From positions 1 through 10,467 of the forward strand of contig JALNZI010000043.1 of the NCBI GenBank assembly GCA_023229385.1: DNA of 10,467 nucleotides. Reading direction: 5' to 3'. Each line of letters opens with the position of its first letter. Position 1 is the first letter of the stretch. Of this stretch, positions 5,216 to 10,467 are shown in pieces. Below the pieces are notes generated by a model. That model was not told the DNA's origin and did no database searches. It saw only the letters and a program-made list of their open reading frames with translations. The translations under genes and the position numbers were made by a program. This stretch comes from Candidatus Omnitrophota bacterium (GTDB lineage Bacteria; Omnitrophota; Gorgyraeia; Gygaellales; Profunditerraquicolaceae).

Positions 5216-7228
5216 ATGAATTCCAAAGACAAAGAATTTATCATTAAAGAGCTGCCCTTTTTTGCCGGGCTTAGTAAAGAAGATCTGGCAATAATTAATA
5301 CCAGGTCGGAGATTGTTGAATATCGTAAGGGCCAGGTTATTTATGAAGAAAAATCAAACCCCAGTGCTTTTTATTGTATTATCTCCGGAAGAGTGCAGAT
5401 CTATACTAATGATAAGACGGGTGAGCGTTTAATCCTGGAATACCTGCATCGCGGTAAGTATTTCGGGATTATTTCTCTGCTGACTAATGAACCGCATTCG
5501 GTAACCAGCCTGGCAATAAACGATTGCGTAATTCTGGTAATCAAGAAAAGTGATTTTGATTTTGTGCTCAAAAATATTCCCCAGTTGGCTATCGATTTAA
5601 GCCGTACATTGAGCCGCAGGCTTAAACGTAAAGATATTCATCAAAAAAAGATATTTGAGAGTACGGTTGTTTCTGTGTTCAGTTCCTATTCTCAGGCGGG
5701 AAAAACCGTTTATGCCTTAAACCTGGCGCTTAGTCTGAGTCGGGAAACACATAAGTCGGTAATTATCCTGGATATCCTGCCCCAGGATAAGACGCACACC
5801 CTGCCGCAAAAGTTAGAATTAGGCGAGCCGCGCGTATTTGACCTTTCCCCGTCTACCGACGTATATATCCCTCCCAAAGATTATATTGCGCAGAGTAAAT
5901 TTGGCATCGATCTATGCTGTTTTTATTACCAGGAAAACAATGATTCCTGCCTGAAAAGGTTGATTGAGGTATTAAGTCTTTTGGTCAATGATTATCATTA
6001 TATCATTTTGGATCTGCCTGCCGCTATGGACCGTTCAATTATCAGTATGCTCAACCAGTCAGACCTGATCCATATCTTAAGCAGCCCGGACCCGGTGGAT
6101 TTAAAACGTACCAATAATTTGATTAACCGGCTTAAGACGGATTTCAATTTTGATCCCCAGAAAATAAAAACTATTATTAATGAATATAAGTTAGCTAAGA
6201 TTGGTTATGGCGATCAACTTGAGATCCTGGGGCAAGAGATATTTGCGACTATCCCTAAAATTAAGTTTGATTCCGGGGAGCGTTTAATTATTGATGACCC
6301 GGATTGCGAGTATTCTAAGGCCATCCGGAGGATCTCCCGGCAGCTTGGCGACTGCCTGGTAGGTTTAGTTTTGGGGGTTGGCGTAGGCTACGGGTTTTGC
6401 CATATAGGGGTATTAAAGGTTATCGAAGAAGAAAAAATCCCGATTGATATTATCGCCGGCTCCAGCATCGGTTCGCTTATCGCCAGCCTTTGGGCTATCG
6501 GTAAGAGCAGCCAGGAGATTTTGGAGATAACCCGGGAATTCAGGGAGCCCAAGCATATCTGGGGTCTGATTGATATAACCTTCCCGCGTTTTGGTTTTAT
6601 CAAAGGCAATAAGCTGCGCCGTTTCTTGAAAAAACATTTAGGGGATAAGACTTTTTATGATGTCAAACTTCCCTTAAAGATAATTGCCAGCGATGTACGC
6701 AGGAAAGAACCGAGGATCCTGGATAAAGGCCTATTGGTTGACGCCATAATGGCCAGCTGTTCTATGCCGGGAGTCTTTGCGCCTTTTAAGTTTAAAGAAG
6801 AGGTGCTTTTTGATGGAGGGGTGACCAACCCTTTGCCTACTGAGTCTTTGATGCAGATAGGGGTGAAGAAAATTATCGCTGTAAATGTTACTCCCTCACG
6901 CGAGGATATCCTGAGGCAGTTGGCCAGGCTAAAAGAAGGGATTATCCCGGAACATGCAGCTTCCGCCCGGAAAAGTAAGCCGTTTGGCTGGCTTGGCCGG
7001 CTGAAGGATATTTTTAAGTTTAATATTGTAGATATTATTTTTAGCAGTGTTGAGGTTTTGCAGTCAGAAGTAGCCAAGCGTGAAGGCGAGTTAGCTGATA
7101 TAGTTTTACATCCGGATACCGCAGGCTTGTTTTGGCTGGAGTTGCACAGGGCTGATGAATTTGCCAGGCGCGGAGAGATTGAGGCGAGGAATAACCTGGA
7201 TAAAATTTGGCAGCTGGTTAATGAATAA
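5216..7228 (+). CDS. NTE-like protein: cNMP-binding fold, P-loop domain, patatin phospholipase
   Basis: The 670-residue protein has three parts in the order found in the neuropathy target esterase (NTE/PNPLA6) family. Residues about 13-130 form a cyclic-nucleotide-binding fold (LPFFAGLS, SGRVQIY, FGIISLLTN). About 148-375 is a MinD/CpaE-like P-loop domain (QAGKT ending at Thr164; Walker B IILDLP with Asp266). About 382-600 is a patatin lipase with the nucleophile in GSSIG (Ser417) and Asp533 in DGG. The family hydrolyses (lyso)phospholipids. Three signature positions deviate: the cNMP phosphate cassette has Ile85 and His94 where Glu and Arg are usual; the deviant Walker A Lys is Tyr158; the oxyanion-loop Arg/Lys is Tyr392. 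The catalytic dyad is intact, so lipase activity remains plausible, but ligand control by cAMP is doubtful. The start lies one base after the GH1 stop with no Shine-Dalgarno sequence, implying coupling. No transmembrane segment is obvious. Confidence 0.9.
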   Translation: MNSKDKEFIIKELPFFAGLSKEDLAIINTRSEIVEYRKGQVIYEEKSNPSAFYCIISGRVQIYTNDKTGERLILEYLHRGKYFGIISLLTNEPHSVTSLAINDCVILVIKKSDFDFVLKNIPQLAIDLSRTLSRRLKRKDIHQKKIFESTVVSVFSSYSQAGKTVYALNLALSLSRETHKSVIILDILPQDKTHTLPQKLELGEPRVFDLSPSTDVYIPPKDYIAQSKFGIDLCCFYYQENNDSCLKRLIEVLSLLVNDYHYIILDLPAAMDRSIISMLNQSDLIHILSSPDPVDLKRTNNLINRLKTDFNFDPQKIKTIINEYKLAKIGYGDQLEILGQEIFATIPKIKFDSGERLIIDDPDCEYSKAIRRISRQLGDCLVGLVLGVGVGYGFCHIGVLKVIEEEKIPIDIIAGSSIGSLIASLWAIGKSSQEILEITREFREPKHIWGLIDITFPRFGFIKGNKLRRFLKKHLGDKTFYDVKLPLKIIASDVRRKEPRILDKGLLVDAIMASCSMPGVFAPFKFKEEVLFDGGVTNPLPTESLMQIGVKKIIAVNVTPSREDILRQLARLKEGIIPEHAASARKSKPFGWLGRLKDIFKFNIVDIIFSSVEVLQSEVAKREGELADIVLHPDTAGLFWLELHRADEFARRGEIEARNNLDKIWQLVNE

Positions 7229-7255
7229 ATAATTATACGTTTATAAGGAGGAAGC

Positions 7256-7753
7256 ATGAAAAGAAGTATGTATTTTGTTTTGGCTATTGCCGGTTGCCTG
7301 CTATCTGCTGTTTTATTTGGGTGTGCGACAGTTAAAGAAGCGGCTAAAGGGTTTGCCGGAGTCTCAACCCAGGTTCTGGAAGAAAAACGTAAAGACGCCA
7401 TTAAAGAGACCTTTGCCGTTGATTATGATAGTTGTTATGCCAAGGTTAAAGATATCCTGAAAGAGAAAATAAAAGTAAAAGAGAATGAAACTGAAATTGA
7501 AAGCAGCTCTTATATCTATGCTGAGGATACTGAAAAGAAGATGCTGGCTGTTTATTTATCGGAAACAGATACTACTCCGGTGGGGATATTTTTTACCCCT
7601 GAGGGAAAAGGCAGCACTCTGGTTGAGATATCCAGCCCCAGCACTTACGCTAAAGAGAGTATCGCCAAGAGGATTTCTGTCGCAATCAATGCATCACTTA
7701 AACCAGGAGAGGATAAGGTAGCCGATGTTAAAAAAGAAATTAGCAATCAATGA
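7256..7753 (+). CDS. Lipoprotein of unknown function
   Basis: The protein has 165 residues. MKRSM, a hydrophobic core and lipobox LFGC (Cys23) predict a lipidated envelope protein; Ala at +2 fits outer-membrane sorting. The mature part is a soluble alpha/beta domain: an amphipathic helix (DYDSCYAKVKDILKEK, about 59-74), then alternating strands including VGIFFTPEGKGSTLVEISSP, and a final helix (KESIAKRISVAINASL). This helix-strands-helix plan resembles the DUF3568 lipoprotein at the end of the window, though I see no direct sequence match. AAGGAGG four bases before the ATG gives a strong start. It lies 27 bases after the NTE-like gene, and its 3' end overlaps the MazG-like gene by 29 bases, so it belongs to the same transcription unit. 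I do not recognise a specific family. Confidence 0.85.
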   Translation: MKRSMYFVLAIAGCLLSAVLFGCATVKEAAKGFAGVSTQVLEEKRKDAIKETFAVDYDSCYAKVKDILKEKIKVKENETEIESSSYIYAEDTEKKMLAVYLSETDTTPVGIFFTPEGKGSTLVEISSPSTYAKESIAKRISVAINASLKPGEDKVADVKKEISNQ

Positions 7754-8033
7754 TTTAATTAAAGAATGCCACCGGGTCGCTAAATCCAAGGGCTGGTGGC
7801 TGGATAGCCGCAATGACGGCGAGCTGATCGCGCTTATGCATTCGGAGTTATCCGAGGCCTTAGAGGCAATGCGTAATCATGGTAAAAAAGAGGATCTCGC
7901 CGAGGAACTGGCAGATTGCTGCATCCGGATATTTGATTATTGCGGCTCGCGGAAGATTGATTTGGAAAAAGCTTTAATAAAAAAAATAGCTTATAATAAA
8001 ACCCGTCCTTTTAGGCACGGGAAGAAATTCTAA
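7725..8033 (+). CDS. MazG-like nucleotide pyrophosphohydrolase
   Basis: The 102-residue all-alpha protein has the metal-binding pattern of the MazG/dUTPase-like superfamily: ExxE at Glu41-Glu44 (HSELSEALEAM) and ExxD at Glu61-Asp64 (EELADCCIRIFDY). The C-terminal KIAYNKTRPFRHGKKF is typical of small MazG-like proteins. The family hydrolyses (d)NTPs, including damaged ones, to monophosphates and pyrophosphate in the cytoplasm, usually as a dimer or tetramer. The ATG lies 29 bases inside the preceding lipoprotein gene in another frame, with AGGAGAGG and AAGG upstream. The overlap suggests translational coupling, although the two products should sit in different compartments. Asp64 is followed by Cys-Cys, which is not part of the catalytic pattern. 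Substrate specificity is unknown. Confidence 0.85.
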   Translation: MLKKKLAINDLIKECHRVAKSKGWWLDSRNDGELIALMHSELSEALEAMRNHGKKEDLAEELADCCIRIFDYCGSRKIDLEKALIKKIAYNKTRPFRHGKKF

Positions 8034-8051
8034 GCGTAAAGAGGAGGAGTA

Positions 8052-8288
8052 ATGCCATACGATAGCAGTTTAGACGCCCAGATATTTACCCGTTTTTGGG
8101 AAAATGATAACGGTAAGATTGTGGTGAGTGTTTATTCATATAATAACGGGCCGCGTAAAATCCAGATTATCAGAGAAGTTAAAGACAGGAATGGTGAATA
8201 CGCCTTTGCCAAGCTGGGCAGGCTGACTAAAGAGGAAGCTGAAGGAATTTTACCGTTAATTCAGGAAGCCCTGAAAAATATGCAATAA
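8052..8288 (+). CDS. Small PC4/YdbC-like (p15) putative single-stranded DNA-binding protein
   Basis: The product has 78 residues and a strong GGAGGAG site before the ATG. The layout is a set of beta strands (AQIFTRFWEN, KIVVSVYSYN, RKIQIIREVKD, EYAFAKLGRL) followed by one C-terminal helix (TKEEAEGILPLIQEALKN). This matches the PC4/YdbC ssDNA-binding fold, in which KEEA-type helix starts are common. Known members bind single-stranded nucleic acid as dimers and influence transcription or repair. The resemblance is judged by eye; no invariant catalytic residue exists to confirm it. It lies 18 bases after the MazG-like gene and 10 bases before the LeuT-like gene, in the same operon. Another beta-beta-beta-alpha domain is possible. 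Confidence 0.5.
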   Translation: MPYDSSLDAQIFTRFWENDNGKIVVSVYSYNNGPRKIQIIREVKDRNGEYAFAKLGRLTKEEAEGILPLIQEALKNMQ

Positions 8289-8298
8289 ATGATTGTAA

Positions 8299-9867
8299 AT
8301 GGCTGAAGTAAAGAGAAGGGATAGTTGGGGGTCGCGCCTGGGGATTATTATGGCTGTGGCAGGTTCTGCCATCGGTCTGGGTAATTTCCTGCGTTTTCCG
8401 GCAAAGGCCGCGGCAAATGGCGGAGGCGCCTTTATGATCCCCTATTTTATTTCCTTGTTTCTTTTAGGGATTCCGCTTATGTGGATTGAATGGACTCTTG
8501 GCCGTTACGGCGGAGGTTTTGGCCATGGGACAGCCCCCGGGATATTCCACAGCCTTTGGCAGAAGAACCGTTTTATTAAATATTTTGGCGTAATCGGGAT
8601 ATTCGGCCCGCTGGTAATCTTTATTTATTATTTGTTTATTGAATCCTGGACGCTGGCTTATAGTTTCTTTGCTTTAACCGGAAAATATACCGCGCTTATG
8701 GACCAGAATTCTTTGCGCGGTTTTCTGGCCGGTTTCCAGGGTTTAGAGAGGAATCAGTATTTTAACAGTATAGGAACAGCCTACATATTCTTTTTGCTCA
8801 CTTTTTTGCTGAATATATGGGTAATTTATTACGGGATAAAAGGCGGAATAGAGAAGCTTTGTAAATTGGCGCTCCCGCTTTTGTTTATTTTTGGGTTAGT
8901 GCTGATTATCAGAGTTATGACCCTGGGTACCCCGGATTTAAACAAACCTGATTGGAATGTTTTAGCAGGTTTTGGTTTTTTGTGGAACCCGGATTTCTCC
9001 GCGCTTAAGTCGGCCAAGGTTTGGCTTGAGGCAGCCGGGCAGATATTTTTTACTTTAAGCGTGGGCATCGGGGTGATTCTTACTTATGCCAGTTATTTGA
9101 AGAAAGCGGATGATGTTGTGCTCAGCGGGCTTACCGCCGCCGCTACTAATGAAGTTGCTGAAGTTATATTTGGGGCAAGCATAGTAATACCTGCGGCATT
9201 TGTGTTTTTTGGCCCGGTAGATATTAAATCCATAGCCCAGTCCGGGGTATTTAATTTAAGTTTTGTAACTATGCCCCTGGTTTTAAACAAGCTTCCTCTG
9301 TCAGCGATATTCGGGTTTCTCTGGTTCTTTTTATTATTCCTGGCAGGGATTACTTCTTCGGTTTCCCTGGCCCAACCGGCAGTGGCATTCCTGGAGGATG
9401 AATTTAATATTAACCGCAAGCGGGCGGTTACTATATTCGGTATAGTTTCCTTTATCTTATGCCAACCGGCAGTATTTTTCCTTGGCCGCGGGGTGGTTAA
9501 TGAGCTGGATTTCTGGGGAGGAACATTCTTCCTGGTAGTTTTTGCCACAATTGAGACCGTGCTTTTTGTCTGGGTTTTCGGCATGGAACAGGCCTGGGAT
9601 GAGATACATAAAGGTGCGCAGATGTCTGTGCCTAAGGCTTATAAATTTATTATTAAATATATTACGCCTTTATTCTTGTTTATTATCCTGGGAATGTGGT
9701 TTATCCAGGAATGGCTGCCGATCATCATGATGAAGAATGTTTCTGGCGCAGACAAGCCATTTATTTTTTGCACGCGTTTAGGTTTATTGTTTATATTTAT
9801 AACCTTGGTTGTTTTGGTTAAAATTGCCTGGCAGAGAAAGAAGCTGAGGGGAATAAAACAAATATGA
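8299..9867 (+). CDS. LeuT-like Na+/amino-acid symporter (NSS/SNF family)
   Basis: The 522-residue protein with about 12 membrane helices aligns, from my memory of Aquifex LeuT (about 519 residues), nearly end to end without large gaps. Shared blocks include GLGNFLRFP, NGGGAFMIPY, GIPLMWIEW, IYYxxIESWTL, GQIFFTLS, TYASY, VLSGLTAA, GFLWFFLL and AFLEDE. By LeuT numbering it keeps Na1 residues Ala22, Asn27, Thr254 and Asn286, Na2 residues Gly20, Ala351, Thr354 and Ser355, substrate-site Tyr108 and Ser256, and gate pair Arg30/Asp404. Glu290 is kept, which predicts chloride independence. Differences in the substrate pocket are Asn21 to Ser (local Ser23), Phe259 to Ile, Ala358 to Ser and Ile359 to Leu. 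The protein should import a neutral amino acid with sodium. There is no Shine-Dalgarno sequence; the start is ten bases after the previous stop. Confidence 0.96.
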   Translation: MAEVKRRDSWGSRLGIIMAVAGSAIGLGNFLRFPAKAAANGGGAFMIPYFISLFLLGIPLMWIEWTLGRYGGGFGHGTAPGIFHSLWQKNRFIKYFGVIGIFGPLVIFIYYLFIESWTLAYSFFALTGKYTALMDQNSLRGFLAGFQGLERNQYFNSIGTAYIFFLLTFLLNIWVIYYGIKGGIEKLCKLALPLLFIFGLVLIIRVMTLGTPDLNKPDWNVLAGFGFLWNPDFSALKSAKVWLEAAGQIFFTLSVGIGVILTYASYLKKADDVVLSGLTAAATNEVAEVIFGASIVIPAAFVFFGPVDIKSIAQSGVFNLSFVTMPLVLNKLPLSAIFGFLWFFLLFLAGITSSVSLAQPAVAFLEDEFNINRKRAVTIFGIVSFILCQPAVFFLGRGVVNELDFWGGTFFLVVFATIETVLFVWVFGMEQAWDEIHKGAQMSVPKAYKFIIKYITPLFLFIILGMWFIQEWLPIIMMKNVSGADKPFIFCTRLGLLFIFITLVVLVKIAWQRKKLRGIKQI

Positions 9868-9968
9868 AGTTATCTGGGTGGATATTTCTAATTTTTTCCT
9901 GGGGTTTGATTATCAGTTTGTTCACTTTTTGTTTTTTAAAAGTTTTCTCAAAGAATACCCCGCGTTAA
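9864..9968 (+). CDS. 34-residue single-span protein, MetS-like NSS transporter small subunit
   Basis: The frame starts at an ATG that overlaps the symporter stop as ATGA and ends with TAA at 9966-9968. The product, beginning MKLSGWIFLIFSWG, has one hydrophobic helix (about residues 5-25) followed by a basic tail (LKVFSKNTPR). MetS of Corynebacterium is the known example of a tiny membrane subunit needed by an NSS transporter (MetP). Annotated MetS-like proteins are about 30-60 residues long, lie directly after the transporter gene, and carry a WG motif in the helix followed by a Lys near the end, as here (Trp13-Gly14). The ATGA overlap predicts coupled translation in near-fixed ratio. The gene is too short for ordinary gene callers. 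It might be a chance frame, but hydrophobicity, position and overlap argue against that. Confidence 0.75.
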   Translation: MKLSGWIFLIFSWGLIISLFTFCFLKVFSKNTPR

Positions 9969-9972
9969 CAAT

Positions 9973-10045
9973 CACCCGACGCTAACATGTTTTGCGTCGG
10001 TGTACGCTTTTGTAGCGCAATTGCGCGGGTATGCCCTTATGGGCA
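9973..10045 (+). other. Cluster of four inverted repeats in the intergenic leader
   Basis: Four stems lie in 73 bases. CACCCGACGC/GCGTCGGTG (9973-9982 with 9994-10002) pairs over nine bases with a single C bulge. CGCT/AGCG pairs 10005-10008 with 10014-10017. GCGCAATTGCGC (10015-10026) is a perfect palindrome. TGCCC/GGGCA (10032-10036 with 10041-10045) has a four-base loop. The second and third overlap by three bases, so they are alternatives. No long T-run follows the first stem, so it would be at best a weak terminator. The last stem abuts the next gene's ribosome-binding site. Confidence 0.6.
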
Positions 10046-10051
10046 AGGAGG
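10045..10051 (+). promoter_or_regulatory. Shine-Dalgarno AAGGAGG that fixes the DUF3568 gene start
   Basis: AAGGAGG lies four bases before the ATG at 10056. This start puts a normal signal peptide at the N-terminus. The longer in-frame ATG at 9987 would run through the hairpin cluster and add 23 residues ahead of the Arg-Arg start of the signal. The first A is also the last base of the TGCCC/GGGCA stem, so folding could limit access. Confidence 0.8.
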
Positions 10052-10055
10052 CAAA

Positions 10056-10439
10056 ATGAGAAGGGGGTTATCAATCGCGCTTGTTTTATTGATTATGCCG
10101 GCACTTTGCGGATGCGCGCCCTTAATTATTGGCGCGGCTGCCGGCGGCCTAGGAGCTTACGCTATAAGTAAAGATACGGTGCAGGGGGATAATGATAAAA
10201 GTTTTGACCTGCTTTGGGATTCAGCAGTAAATGTTTCCAAGCAATACGGTATAATCCAGGAGGAGAATATTTCTACGGGTTATATTGAGCTAACCGCTGA
10301 TTCCAGCAAAGTTTGGATCCGGCTTATCCGTTTAACCCGCGCCACTACCCGGATAAGGGTTTCTGCGCGGAAATTTCATTTTCCCAATATGGAATTGGCC
10401 CAGGATCTTTTTGTCAAGATTGTTACCGGGGTAAAATAG
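10056..10439 (+). CDS. DUF3568-family lipoprotein
   Basis: The product has 127 residues. A short MRRG start, hydrophobic core and lipobox LCGC (Cys20) predict a lipid-anchored envelope protein. Right after the cysteine comes the Gly/Ala-rich segment GAAAGGLGAYAIS (about 25-37), typical of DUF3568 lipoproteins. The domain then follows the family plan: a helix (SFDLLWDSAVNVSKQYGI), a Gly-containing strand pair (STGYIELTADSSKVWIRLIRL), a TTRIRVSARK strand and a final helix ending at a conserved-style hydrophobic tail. The function of the family is unknown. It is separated from the transporter small-subunit gene by an 87-base structured gap with no convincing promoter, so it may be the last gene of the operon or be controlled on its own. 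No terminator is visible in the 28 bases left after its stop. Confidence 0.8.
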   Translation: MRRGLSIALVLLIMPALCGCAPLIIGAAAGGLGAYAISKDTVQGDNDKSFDLLWDSAVNVSKQYGIIQEENISTGYIELTADSSKVWIRLIRLTRATTRIRVSARKFHFPNMELAQDLFVKIVTGVK

Positions 10440-10467
10440 GGTGCTTGCCCTGCTGTGCAAACTCAGG

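Noticed and set aside
6655..7401. 248-codon open frame on the - strand opposite the patatin domain
   Set aside because: It is Ser/Leu-rich with no recognisable motif, lies opposite a well-supported catalytic domain, and has no promoter or own transcription unit. It is a codon-bias shadow.
7275..7721. Two further + strand open frames inside the lipoprotein gene (7275-7460 and 7485-7721)
   Set aside because: They are out of frame with the lipobox protein, lack ribosome-binding sites and show no domain features; shadow frames.
8289..8306. Five-codon mini-frame (ATG to TGA) overlapping the LeuT-like start
   Set aside because: It could act in re-initiation, but such a short frame is expected by chance and there is no ribosome-binding site for it.
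9093..9584. 163-codon open frame on the - strand opposite the LeuT-like gene
   Set aside because: Low-complexity Thr/Ser/Asn/Lys composition opposite highly conserved transporter helices; a shadow frame.
9987..10055. N-terminal extension of the DUF3568 lipoprotein to the ATG at 9987
   Set aside because: It would place 23 Cys/Arg-containing residues before a normal signal peptide, lacks a ribosome-binding site and runs through the inverted repeats. The start at 10056 has a strong Shine-Dalgarno sequence.

Overview
The window (about 10.5 kb, fairly AT-rich) is a tightly packed bacterial chromosome segment with every recognisable gene on the + strand. I see no mobile element, CRISPR array, tRNA or rRNA. 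Three genes encode lipoproteins with clear lipoboxes, and the first encodes undecaprenyl-diphosphate phosphatase, which suggests a peptidoglycan-containing diderm. The small DUF3568-type lipoprotein, the short divergent GH1 enzyme and the gene mix resemble uncultured Omnitrophota (OP3) genomes. That placement is an inference from style, not from a marker gene.

Region 1 (1-3300) is a run of co-directional genes with almost no gaps: the 3' end of uppP, a PfkB-family sugar/nucleoside kinase, an MscL-like channel, a GatB/YqeY-domain protein and an MFS exporter. They look co-transcribed but do not form one pathway; envelope maintenance and transport is the loose theme. Region 2 (3301-3996) has a promoter and long leader carrying an orphan Shine-Dalgarno sequence, a peptidoglycan-binding-domain lipoprotein, and a strong intrinsic terminator. 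The terminator's 3' arm overlaps a promoter (TGnTATAAT) that should start a leaderless mRNA.

Region 3 (3997-9968) is the probable transcription unit from that promoter: a short GH1 glycosidase; a large neuropathy-target-esterase-like protein (cNMP-binding fold, P-loop domain, patatin); a lipoprotein; a MazG-like pyrophosphohydrolase; a PC4/YdbC-like small protein; a transporter strikingly like the Na+/amino-acid symporter LeuT; and a 34-residue single-span protein overlapping the symporter stop by ATGA, read as a MetS-like small subunit. Region 4 (9969-10467) holds a cluster of inverted repeats followed by a DUF3568-type lipoprotein gene.

No clearly new multi-gene system is visible. The most interesting points are the NTE-like protein with substitutions at three ligand or catalytic signature positions, the LeuT-like transporter paired with a micro-protein, the terminator/promoter overlap with leaderless start, and two structured or unexplained leaders.
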